A stretch of 7,475 nucleotides of DNA from Pseudomonadota bacterium (GTDB taxonomy: Bacteria > Pseudomonadota > Alphaproteobacteria > Rhizobiales > Hyphomicrobiaceae). The stretch spans positions 1 to 7,475 of the forward strand of contig JAEWCT010000131.1 of assembly GCA_023390485.1 (NCBI GenBank). Direction: 5' to 3'. Under the pieces are notes generated by a model. The model was not told the origin of the DNA and searched no databases. It saw only the letters and a list, made by a program, of their open reading frames with translations. Made by a program: the position numbers and the translations under genes. Below are positions 1-5,711 of the stretch, piece by piece (within the stretch, counting starts at the first letter, position 1; each line of letters opens with the position of its first letter).

Positions 1-1
1 C

Positions 2-30
2 TTGACCCAAAGGCAACGGTTATCTTTATT
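2..30 (+). promoter_or_regulatory. Possible sigma70-like promoter for the DUF2794 gene
   Basis: TTGACC at 2-7 is followed, after a 17-base spacer, by TTTATT at 25-30. The -35 element is close to consensus and the -10 element moderately so. It would give a leader of roughly 160 bases before the TTG start at 199, which is long for so simple a gene. The match could be chance in an AT-richer stretch at the window edge. This is inference from pattern only. Confidence 0.22.
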
Positions 31-35
31 GCCAT

Positions 36-176
36 TTATTGCGGCTGTTTGTGCCTCCGCCGGAGTCGCGATTTTGTCAGCCTCACGGTCTTTCCGTGCT
101 CCCTCGATGAACCTTCAGTCATAAGATAATCAACCATACGCTCTTGCATTCCGCGAGCGTTGGCGCGATCTTTCAT
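36..176 (-). CDS. Doubtful small ORF, 46 codons, no recognised family
   Basis: A minus-strand ATG at 176 opens a frame of 46 codons ending in TAA at 36-38. The predicted peptide is strongly basic at its C-terminus (several Arg/Lys/His near the end) and matches nothing I recognise. An in-frame TAG lies one codon before the ATG, so no longer version exists. I see no good Shine-Dalgarno sequence, and third codon positions are not clearly G/C-rich, unlike the real genes here. It would be divergent from the DUF2794 gene with only 22 bases between starts. More likely a chance frame than a gene; listed because nothing else explains the region. Confidence 0.15.
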   Translation of the reverse strand: MKDRANARGMQERMVDYLMTEGSSREHGKTVRLTKSRLRRRHKQPQ

Positions 177-198
177 GGTCTAGCGATGGACGGACCAT

Positions 199-582
199 TT
201 GAGCGAAACAACCGACCCGATAGTTTTTCGCCCGCGTCCGGCGGGCATGCCGGGAGCCTCCGACAACGGCACGGAGCCAAGCCGGCACACCACTTTTGAT
301 CGATTTGAGCTGACCGCGATCCTGGATCTCTATGGACGTAAGGTCGCGTCCGGCGCTTGGCGCGATTACGCCATAGACCTTCTGCGCGACAAGGCCGTCT
401 TCTCCGTTTACCGGAAATCCAGCGAATATCCGCTCTACCGCATCGAGAAGGATTTGCGCCTCGCGCGCAAGCAGGGGGCTTACAGCGTCATCGCGGCGGG
501 CGGCCTGATCATGAAGCGCGGCCAGGATCTGAAGCGCGTTCTGAGCGTGCTCGAAGATCGCCCCGGCGTCATCGGGATCTAA
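199..582 (+). CDS. DUF2794 domain-containing protein
   Basis: A 127-residue protein of the DUF2794 family, small conserved alphaproteobacterial proteins of unknown function. The family core spans about residues 33-121: a TFDRxEL-type opening (32-38), the LYGRKVASGAWRDYAID segment (44-60), an aromatic stretch around FSVYR (68-72), PLYRIEK (78-84) and KQGAYSV (91-97). It has no signal peptide or membrane segment, so it is probably cytoplasmic. The start is TTG at 199: an in-frame stop at 181-183 rules out anything earlier, and the next candidate, ATG at 247, would remove 16 residues of the variable N-terminal tail. A purine-rich GGACGGA lies just upstream (188-194). The ATG at 186 is in another frame. 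It converges on the Bax1-I gene across a shared terminator. Family assignment is from memory of conserved motifs; no molecular role is established. Confidence 0.88.
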   Translation: MSETTDPIVFRPRPAGMPGASDNGTEPSRHTTFDRFELTAILDLYGRKVASGAWRDYAIDLLRDKAVFSVYRKSSEYPLYRIEKDLRLARKQGAYSVIAAGGLIMKRGQDLKRVLSVLEDRPGVIGI

Positions 583-606
583 ATCACGGCATCCGCCGAA
601 CCCAAC

Positions 607-634
607 AAAAAAGGCCCCGAAATCCGGGGCCTTT
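607..634. terminator. Bidirectional rho-independent terminator
   Basis: A perfect 10-bp stem (aaaggccccg 610-619 paired with cggggccttt 625-634) with a 5-base loop (620-624). On the plus strand a short T run (632-634) follows the stem, serving the DUF2794 gene. On the minus strand the A run at 607-612 reads as six Ts, a stronger signal that serves the Bax1-I gene ending at 660. It lies midway between the two convergent stop codons, so it most likely stops both transcripts. Confidence 0.88.
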
Positions 635-659
635 CTCGATTCTCAATTGAGGGCGAGTC

Positions 660-1421
660 TTACGAACGGTTCGCCATTCCCAAGAGGTTCAGGATGTGAA
701 TGAACAGTGTGACGAACGAGCCGTAGAGCATGAAGGCGCCGAAGATCGACGAACGCTTCAGCTGAGCTTCATTGCCGTAAGACGCCTGCTCGATGTACAT
801 CGACTTGATCGCCTGCGTTTCGAAGGCGGTGACGACCGAGAAGAGCAGCACGACGACGGCCGAGATGCCCATGCTCATCATCTTGCTAGTGCCGGGATCG
901 TTGATGAAGAAATAGCTGCCCAGCATGACGATGATCAGGCCAATGGACGCCATCGACAGGAAGCCGCTCCAGCCGGTCATGTCCTTTTTCGTCGTGTAGC
1001 CGATGAGGCTCGTCACGCCGAACGTCGCGGCGGCGATGAAGAAGGCCTGGCCGACGAGGCCAGCCATGCCCATGCCGACATAAAGCGAAACCATCGGGGC
1101 GATCAGCGCGCCCCAGAGCGCGCAATAGAGCCAGTAGGCGCCCTGCGCCATGACTTCACTGCCGCCGAAGAAAAGCCGGGGTGCGAACCAGCCAAGGCCG
1201 AGGACGCCAGCAAATACGACCCACTTCATCGGGCCAAGAGCAATCGCCGCCATAACCTGCGGATTTGCCATGAGAAGCATGACTACAACCGCGGTCCCGG
1301 CCACGCCGAGCGCCATATAGTTGTAGGTACCGAGCATGAACGAGCGCAATCCCTGGTCGATCGCGCCAGATGTCCGTGCGCCGCCGTACGGGCTATTAGA
1401 GCGCGTAAAAACTTCAGCCAT
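660..1421 (-). CDS. Bax inhibitor-1 (Bax1-I/YccA-like) family membrane protein, divergent
   Basis: A 253-residue inner-membrane protein of the Bax1-I family. About seven hydrophobic segments are visible (near 31-53, 66-85, 91-115, 120-141, 153-173, 180-200 and 226-247) after a hydrophilic N-terminal tail. Family marks include the start of TM1 (YNYMALG, 33-39), the GYTTKKDMTGW segment after TM4 (141-151), the ETQAIKSMY block ending TM6 (201-209) and LYGSFVTLF in TM7 (232-240). Bacterial relatives such as B. subtilis YetJ are described as pH-sensitive calcium leak channels, and others as modulators of membrane proteases; the role here is unknown. The usual TM6 aspartate (DTQ) is Glu201, and the TM7 aspartate (LDF) is replaced by Ser235. 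I chose ATG 1421, not the in-frame position 1454, because GAGGA sits 10 bases upstream and a good promoter ends just before it. Probably a single-gene transcript. Confidence 0.87.
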   Translation of the reverse strand: MAEVFTRSNSPYGGARTSGAIDQGLRSFMLGTYNYMALGVAGTAVVVMLLMANPQVMAAIALGPMKWVVFAGVLGLGWFAPRLFFGGSEVMAQGAYWLYCALWGALIAPMVSLYVGMGMAGLVGQAFFIAAATFGVTSLIGYTTKKDMTGWSGFLSMASIGLIIVMLGSYFFINDPGTSKMMSMGISAVVVLLFSVVTAFETQAIKSMYIEQASYGNEAQLKRSSIFGAFMLYGSFVTLFIHILNLLGMANRS

Positions 1422-1431
1422 TGTCGTCGTT

Positions 1432-1436
1432 TCCTC
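1432..1436 (-). promoter_or_regulatory. Ribosome binding site of the Bax1-I gene
   Basis: The minus strand reads GAGGA here, 10 bases before the ATG at 1421. It is the reason for choosing this start over the upstream in-frame alternative at 1454. Confidence 0.7.
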
Positions 1437-1468
1437 GTGTTGTCCGGCAAACACCGGTCCCGTGAGAC

Positions 1469-1497
1469 AATATGTTATTCGGGTGCAAGTCTTTCAA
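1469..1497 (-). promoter_or_regulatory. Sigma70-type promoter of the Bax1-I gene
   Basis: On the minus strand TTGAAA (1492-1497; 5 of 6 consensus) and CATATT (1469-1474; 4 of 6) are separated by exactly 17 bases. The predicted transcript starts near 1462, leaving about 40 bases of leader containing the GAGGA site. The -35 element lies inside a perfect 12-base inverted repeat (1489-1500), suggesting an operator. Not experimentally shown. Confidence 0.55.
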
Positions 1498-1518
1498 GAC
1501 CCCATAAACAAAAGACTT
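1487..1518. repeat. Nested inverted repeats over the Bax1-I promoter
   Basis: Two overlapping symmetries are present. A compact palindrome at 1489-1500 (gtctt-tc-aagac) covers the -35 box. A wider pair, aagtcttt (1487-1494) and aaagactt (1511-1518), has 16 bases between arms. Together they give three GTCTT-type half sites in about 30 bases. They could be an operator for a dimeric regulator. The wider pair could also form a weak hairpin at the end of the ybbP transcript, whose stop is at 1525, but no T-tract follows it, so a terminator is the less likely reading. Confidence 0.45.
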
Positions 1519-1524
1519 ATTCCT

Positions 1525-4101
1525 TTATTCTGATCTGAGATAAGGCGCCGGCGGAGCCCGCAGAATGACCCAGGTGCCGAAACCTCCGAACACGGCAATC
1601 ATCGCGGCCGCGATTCCGAGGCTAAACCCGACGGAACCGAGCGAGAAAACATATTCGAGTTCCATAACCCGGGTGACCGCCACCCAGGCAACCGCGCTCC
1701 CGAGCAGGATGGCGACGAGCGCTGCAATCAGCGCGAGCAACGCGTACTCCCAGGCATGAACTTCGAGGATCTGCCGCCGCCGGCCGCCGATGGTCTTAAG
1801 GATGACGGCTTCGAGAACGCGGCGGCGCTGGGCCGTCACCAATGCCCCGGCCAGCACCAGCGCACCAGCGGTCAGCGTGACGCTCCCCGCCACCTGCACC
1901 GCGACCATGACCTTCGCAAATATCTTGCTGAACTGATCGATCGCATCGCGGACCCGGATCGCACTGACACCGGGATAGGCCCGGCCGAGATCGCGCACCA
2001 TGTCGGATTCCGCGCCTCGCGCCCCACCCTGCGGCAAACGCACGGTCGCGAGCAAGTTATGCGGAGCTGCCCGGAGCGTGTTCGGCGAAAACACCATGAT
2101 GAAGTTCAGTGCGATGCTTTCCCATTTGACGTCGCGGGTGCTCGCAACCTTTGCCTCGATGTTGCGACCGAGCACGTTGACGGTAATGCTGTCGCCCAAA
2201 CCGATCCCGAGCTTTTTCGCAATCTCGCCCTCGAACGAGACGAGTGGCGGACCGCTGTAGTCCTTGTCCCACCAGGTTCCGCCCGAAATGCTCGAACCTT
2301 CCGGAACGGTTTCCGAGTAGCTGAGGCCCCGATCGCTGTTCAAAACCCACTGCGTGTCGGCCGGAAACGTCAGCTCTTCAACCGGCTTGCCTTTGAGCGC
2401 GACAATCCGGCCCCTGAGCATCGGCGCCTCGACGAGCGTCGTGCCGGGCATGTGCCGCGAAATGCGGTCCTTGAGCCCATCGAAGTTAGCGGGGGGAATG
2501 TCGAGCAGGAAATAATCGGGTGCCTCCGCCGGCAGCCGCTCCTGGAGATCGGCGACCAGCGCCGCATTGGCGAGCCCCACGGCAACCAGGAGCGATAGCC
2601 CCGTGCCGAGCGACAGAAGGACCGACCGAGTCAGGCCATCGGGCGACGCGATGTTTCTCAAGGCAAGGTTGAGTTCGGTCCGCCGGGACCGCGGCAGTCT
2701 TCCGGCGAGGCGCGAGAGATAACCGCCGAGCCACCCGAAAACAGCGAGCATTACGACGAGACCCGCGATCACGTAGAGCGCGATCGAACGCGGATCGGAG
2801 GTCGTGACGGCAACGCCAACCAGAAGCGCGGCAAGCACACCGATGATCGCGATGAGCCCCGCACGCGGCCTGCCGCCCGGCGAATTGACGGAATCGCGGA
2901 AGAGCACGCTTGCTTTGACGTTCTCGGCGCGCCCGAGCGGCCAAAGCGCGAACAGCAACGCAATGAGCGTGCCGTAGAGAGCGGCTATCCCCAAGCTGCG
3001 CGGGGACACCTGAATGTCGATGCGGACGGGCAAGAGATCGCCGTAGAACGCATCGATGAGTGTTGGAACCAAAACGCCGAGCGCCAGGCCGATGGCGATG
3101 CCGATCGCGGTCATCAGCCCGAGCTGAACGAGGAAAATCCCCATGATCTGCGCGCCGGACGCGCCGACGCTCCGCAGCGTTGCAATCACCTTCATGCGCT
3201 TGTCGACAAATGTCGAAACCGCATTCGCGATTCCGACGCCGCCGACGAGAAGCGACGCGAGCCCAATCAGAATCAGGAACTGCCGCAGCCTTTCGAGAAC
3301 CCGGGTGATCTGCGGCGATGGATCGAAACGATCGCCACTCGAAAAACCGCCATCGGCAAGCTTTTGCGACACCTTGGTCCGCAGATCGGCGAGCGCTTGT
3401 TTGTCCGACGCCGACGCCTCGGGAAGCTTGATCGCATAGCGCCAGCGAATCAGCGTCCCTGGCTTGACGAGACCTGTTTTCTCAAGCGTTGCAAGAGATA
3501 CGAAAATCCGCGGCCCATACGTCATCCGGTCCGCGACCGCATCGGGCTCGGAATCGAGAATGCCGCCGACCGTTACCTCGGCCTCACCGATCCGCATCTT
3601 GTCGCCGATCTTGAGACCGAGTCGCTCAAGCAGCATCGCGTCGGCGACGGCGCCATCACCCGCAATCGCATGCGCGAACGACCCGCTGCTCTTGAGCGTG
3701 ACGTCGCCCGCGAGCGGATAGCCGTCGTCGACGCCTTTGAGTTCGGCCAGCGCCTGATCCGATCCATCGATGCGGCGCGCCATCGTCCGCATGGTGGCAG
3801 TTTCGCTCACCCGGCCGAAACTATCGAAAACCTCGCGTTCGGCCGGAGTCGCGCGAACGTGCGCGCGCGCAAACATCACGTCTCCGCCGAGGATCGCCTC
3901 GCCCTGCGTAACGAGCCCCGCGCGCAGCGCATCCGCAAGCGCGCCGACCGCCGCAATCACCATGACGCCCAGCGCCAGGCACGCAATGAATATCCGGAAG
4001 CCGTCGAAACCGTTGCGCAGTTCCCGCATGCCGAGACGAAGGATCGTCCGGGGTCCCGCGCGTCGCTGCGGACTAGCGCTTTCCACTGCCGCCACCGTCA
4101 C
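1525..4101 (-). CDS. ybbP: YbbP-type ABC transporter permease, MacB/FtsX family
   Basis: An 858-residue inner-membrane permease of the FtsX/MacB superfamily, somewhat longer than E. coli YbbP (about 800). The layout is that of a double-length member. TM1 (about 35-57) is followed by a MacB-type periplasmic domain (60-270), a first FtsX core with three TMs (273-296, 318-345, 368-390), two linking TMs (414-433, 438-462), another TM (about 491-515), a second periplasmic domain (516-725), and a second FtsX core (728-755, 784-812, 822-848). That makes ten TMs in all. Characteristic cytoplasmic loops follow the first TM of each core: KVIATLRSVGAS (304-315) and RVLEAVILKTIGG (761-773). The GTG start at 4101 overlaps the TGA of the upstream ATPase gene (GTGA, 4098-4101), so translation is coupled. 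Expected partners are the adjacent ATPase and perhaps TesA. The substrate is unproven, with lipid-like molecules most likely by family analogy. Confidence 0.9.
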   Translation of the reverse strand: MTVAAVESASPQRRAGPRTILRLGMRELRNGFDGFRIFIACLALGVMVIAAVGALADALRAGLVTQGEAILGGDVMFARAHVRATPAEREVFDSFGRVSETATMRTMARRIDGSDQALAELKGVDDGYPLAGDVTLKSSGSFAHAIAGDGAVADAMLLERLGLKIGDKMRIGEAEVTVGGILDSEPDAVADRMTYGPRIFVSLATLEKTGLVKPGTLIRWRYAIKLPEASASDKQALADLRTKVSQKLADGGFSSGDRFDPSPQITRVLERLRQFLILIGLASLLVGGVGIANAVSTFVDKRMKVIATLRSVGASGAQIMGIFLVQLGLMTAIGIAIGLALGVLVPTLIDAFYGDLLPVRIDIQVSPRSLGIAALYGTLIALLFALWPLGRAENVKASVLFRDSVNSPGGRPRAGLIAIIGVLAALLVGVAVTTSDPRSIALYVIAGLVVMLAVFGWLGGYLSRLAGRLPRSRRTELNLALRNIASPDGLTRSVLLSLGTGLSLLVAVGLANAALVADLQERLPAEAPDYFLLDIPPANFDGLKDRISRHMPGTTLVEAPMLRGRIVALKGKPVEELTFPADTQWVLNSDRGLSYSETVPEGSSISGGTWWDKDYSGPPLVSFEGEIAKKLGIGLGDSITVNVLGRNIEAKVASTRDVKWESIALNFIMVFSPNTLRAAPHNLLATVRLPQGGARGAESDMVRDLGRAYPGVSAIRVRDAIDQFSKIFAKVMVAVQVAGSVTLTAGALVLAGALVTAQRRRVLEAVILKTIGGRRRQILEVHAWEYALLALIAALVAILLGSAVAWVAVTRVMELEYVFSLGSVGFSLGIAAAMIAVFGGFGTWVILRAPPAPYLRSE

Positions 4102-4808
4102 GACGACACCGCATGCATCGCCGAGTTCGTGCTCTCATCAGAAACGACCGATCCATCCGCCATGCGAATGACGCGATCGGCCATCGCCGCAAGCTTGTTG
4201 TCGTGCGTGACGATCACGAGCGTCGCCTTGCGCCGTTCGCGAAGCCCGAACAGGAGATCGATGATCTGGCGACCCGTGCGGCCGTCAAGATTTCCGGTCG
4301 GCTCATCGGCGAAAATGATTTCCGGCGAACGGCTGAGCGCCCGTGCGATGGCAACGCGCTGCTGCTCGCCGCCCGAGAGTTCAGCCGGAAAGTGATCGAC
4401 GCGCGCCGAAAGCCCGACCTCGGCCAGAAGACCGCGCGCCGTATCGAAGGCCTTGCTGTCGCCCGCAAGTTCCATCGGCAAAGCGACGTTCTCGATCGCT
4501 GTCATCGTCGGGACAAGGTGGAATGATTGGAAGACGATACCCATCTCTGCGCCACGCAGTATCGCCAGCTCATCCTCCGACAGAGGCCCGATGTTCCGCC
4601 CCGAGACGATAATCTCGCCGCTCGTCGCGCGTTCAAGGCCCGCCATCGTCATGAGTAGCGACGTCTTGCCGGATCCCGATGGTCCGACGATTGCCGCCGA
4701 CTGCCCTCGCGGGATGGCAAGCGACACCCCGCGCAGAATATGGACTGAGCCCGCGCGGCTCGTCAGCGAGAGGTGCACATTGTCGAGTTTGATGATGGGT
4801 TCGCTCAA
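4098..4808 (-). CDS. ybbA: YbbA/LolD-type ABC transporter ATP-binding protein
   Basis: A 236-residue ATPase with all motifs intact: Walker A GPSGSGKTS (42-50), Q-loop Gln94, signature LSGGEQQ (144-150), Walker B IIFADEP (164-170) followed by the D-loop TGNLD, and H-loop His202. It belongs to the LolD/MacB/FtsE/YbbA group, which couples ATP hydrolysis to movement of periplasmic permease domains. It acts as a dimer under the adjacent YbbP-type permease, with which it shares a 4-base stop/start overlap. I prefer TTG at 4808: AAGG lies 9 bases upstream, the protein then starts at the usual point before the first strand, and a promoter candidate predicts a transcript starting near 4833. The alternative is GTG at 4853 (251 residues), which would lie outside that transcript. 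The tail after about residue 220 is poorly conserved. Function is well supported; the exact start is less certain. Confidence 0.92.
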   Translation of the reverse strand: MSEPIIKLDNVHLSLTSRAGSVHILRGVSLAIPRGQSAAIVGPSGSGKTSLLMTMAGLERATSGEIIVSGRNIGPLSEDELAILRGAEMGIVFQSFHLVPTMTAIENVALPMELAGDSKAFDTARGLLAEVGLSARVDHFPAELSGGEQQRVAIARALSRSPEIIFADEPTGNLDGRTGRQIIDLLFGLRERRKATLVIVTHDNKLAAMADRVIRMADGSVVSDESTNSAMHAVSS

Positions 4809-4839
4809 GCTAAGATGCCTTGCATTGTCGTGGCGGGCT

Positions 4840-4869
4840 TGTACCGTTCGCACGAAGCCTCTACGTCAA
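4840..4869 (-). promoter_or_regulatory. Possible promoter of the ybbA-ybbP operon
   Basis: The minus strand reads TTGACG at 4864-4869 and, 18 bases on, GGTACA at 4840-4845. The -35 match is good and the -10 match weak. The predicted start near 4833 fits the TTG start codon at 4808. It lies in the 93-base divergent gap shared with tesA. I found no equally good plus-strand promoter for tesA in this gap. Confidence 0.35.
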
Positions 4870-4901
4870 CTTATGAAATGCGAGATGTGTGGGGCCGAAA
4901 A

Positions 4902-5612
4902 ATGAATGTGAAATTTTCCCTCACTCCCGATCTGACTGCGCCCAGTCTGATTGCAAAAGCGGCACTCTGCCTCACAATGATTTTTTCCTGCATGGCTGCT
5001 CCCGGCATGACAGTCCCGGCTGCCGGTCAAACACGACCAACAACCATTGTGGCTTTCGGGGACAGTCTTACCGCCGGTTATGGCCTCAAAACCAATGAAT
5101 CATTCCCCGCTCAGCTTCAGATGGCGCTTGCAGCGAAGGGACACAAGGTCAACGTCGTCAATGCCGGTGTTTCCGGCGATACAACATCCGATGGCGCGGC
5201 ACGGCTCGATTGGGCGCTCGACCCGAAGCCCGACGCCGTGATCATGGAGCTTGGGGCCAACGACGCGCTCCGCGGCATCGACCCGAAAGTACCGCGCACC
5301 AATCTCGACAGCATGCTCGCCACGTTGAAAGCCAAGGGCCTTACCGTGCTCCTCACCGGCATGAAGGCGCCGAACAATTGGGGGGCGGACTATGCCAAGG
5401 ACTTCGATGCGATTTATCCGGATCTTGCCTCGAAATACGGTGTTCCGCTCTACCCGTTTTTTTTGGACGGCGTAGCGCTCGATCGCTCGTTCACTCAGCC
5501 CGATGGGCTACATCCGACGGCAGCCGGAGTGGCTGAAATCGTCAAGCGCATTCTGCCCGTCGTCGAAACGCTCGTGCAAAACGTTGAGCACAAGGAAGCG
5601 TTGGGAAAGTAA
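4902..5612 (+). CDS. tesA: TesA-like SGNH/GDSL hydrolase, periplasmic arylesterase/thioesterase
   Basis: A 236-residue secreted esterase of the SGNH family, TesA type (acyl-CoA thioesterase I / lysophospholipase L1 / arylesterase). All four blocks are intact: FGDSLTAGYG with nucleophile Ser55 (52-61), NAGVSGDTT with Gly89 (87-95), LGANDALRG with Asn120 (117-125), and DGLHP with Asp201 and His204 (201-205). The N-terminus is a signal peptide with a hydrophobic stretch near 20-33 and a plausible cut near Ala41. Cys30 is not in a good lipobox, so a soluble periplasmic enzyme is likely. ATG 4902 gives the best signal peptide; the in-frame ATG 4878 would add only a polar extension. It is divergent from ybbA-ybbP, as in E. 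coli, where I recall a physical YbbAP-TesA association having been reported. An eight-T run lies within the gene at 5457-5464. The natural substrate cannot be read from sequence. Confidence 0.92.
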   Translation: MNVKFSLTPDLTAPSLIAKAALCLTMIFSCMAAPGMTVPAAGQTRPTTIVAFGDSLTAGYGLKTNESFPAQLQMALAAKGHKVNVVNAGVSGDTTSDGAARLDWALDPKPDAVIMELGANDALRGIDPKVPRTNLDSMLATLKAKGLTVLLTGMKAPNNWGADYAKDFDAIYPDLASKYGVPLYPFFLDGVALDRSFTQPDGLHPTAAGVAEIVKRILPVVETLVQNVEHKEALGK

Positions 5613-5618
5613 CCCGAA

Positions 5619-5662
5619 GCATTTTCAAGCGAAGTGGACACCGGTTCGCGTGAAGAAAATGC
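5619..5662. repeat. Dispersed palindromic repeat, Rhizobiales-type (probable)
   Basis: An imperfect inverted repeat 7 bases after the tesA stop. The outer stem is gcattttc (5619-5626) with gaaaatgc (5655-5662), 8 bp. The inner stem is gcgaa (5629-5633) with ttcgc (5645-5649), 5 bp. An asymmetric internal loop separates the stems and an 11-base loop closes the structure. From memory it strongly resembles an intergenic palindrome found in many copies in Bradyrhizobium and other Rhizobiales; I cannot verify copy number here. It lacks the T-tract of an intrinsic terminator, but as RNA it could protect the tesA 3' end or mark a processing site between tesA and thpR. Confidence 0.6.
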
Positions 5663-5673
5663 GTTGAAACAAA

Positions 5674-5688
5674 GAGGCCCTCGGCCTC
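5674..5688. other. Small GC hairpin in the thpR leader
   Basis: A perfect 6-bp stem (gaggcc 5674-5679 with ggcctc 5683-5688) and a 3-base loop, ending 12 bases before the thpR Shine-Dalgarno sequence. No T run follows on the plus strand. On the minus strand it is followed by a T-rich stretch (TTTGTTTC), so it would work better as a terminator of antisense transcription, although no minus-strand gene is seen just upstream. It may be chance. Confidence 0.35.
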
Positions 5689-5699
5689 CGTCTGCGTGC

Positions 5700-5704
5700 A
5701 AGGA
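5700..5704 (+). promoter_or_regulatory. Ribosome binding site of thpR
   Basis: AAGGA, 7 bases before the ATG at 5712. It fixes this start in preference to the in-frame ATG at 5634, which would lie inside the palindromic repeat and add 26 unconserved residues. Confidence 0.75.
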
Positions 5705-5711
5705 CACTCCG

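Larger units (their letters stand above)
1..198. other. Leader/intergenic region before the DUF2794 gene
   Basis: No convincing gene is visible here. The stretch looks less GC-rich than the genes that follow. It holds a weak sigma70-like promoter candidate on the plus strand (2-30), a small perfect hairpin (cacgg/ccgtg, 84-98) without a T-tract, an 11-base palindrome (55-65), and a 46-codon minus-strand open frame (36-176) of doubtful reality. An in-frame stop at 181-183 shows that the DUF2794 frame cannot extend into this region. Confidence 0.5.

Noticed and set aside
84..98. cacgg/ccgtg hairpin as a terminator or riboswitch element
   Set aside because: Only 5 bp, no T-tract and no larger fold around it; too small to call.
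696..1538. Plus-strand open frame (280 codons) opposite the Bax1-I gene
   Set aside because: A charged, low-complexity translation that mirrors a clear seven-TM protein on the other strand; a shadow of codon bias.
1756..2598. Plus-strand open frame (280 codons) opposite the 3' half of the permease gene
   Set aside because: Arg/His-rich with no recognisable fold, while the minus-strand frame continues intact through the FtsX core.
3364..4395. Long plus-strand open frame (343 codons) opposite the permease and ATPase genes
   Set aside because: It lies antisense to two genes with complete motifs. Its translation is Arg/His/Asp-rich with no domain, as expected from the reverse frame of GC-rich codons.
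4809..4853. GTG at 4853 as the start of the ATPase gene
   Set aside because: It adds 15 unconserved residues and would precede the predicted transcription start. TTG 4808 has AAGG at suitable spacing. Kept as an alternative in the gene entry.
4773..4901. Upstream extension of tesA to 4773 or 4878
   Set aside because: The extension to 4773 would overlap the ATPase gene and bury the signal peptide internally. ATG 4902 places a normal signal peptide at the N-terminus.
4986..5000. Lipoprotein signal (lipobox) around Cys30 of TesA
   Set aside because: The residues before the cysteine are Ile-Phe-Ser; Phe at -2 does not fit the lipobox, and a later signal peptidase I site near Ala41 is better.
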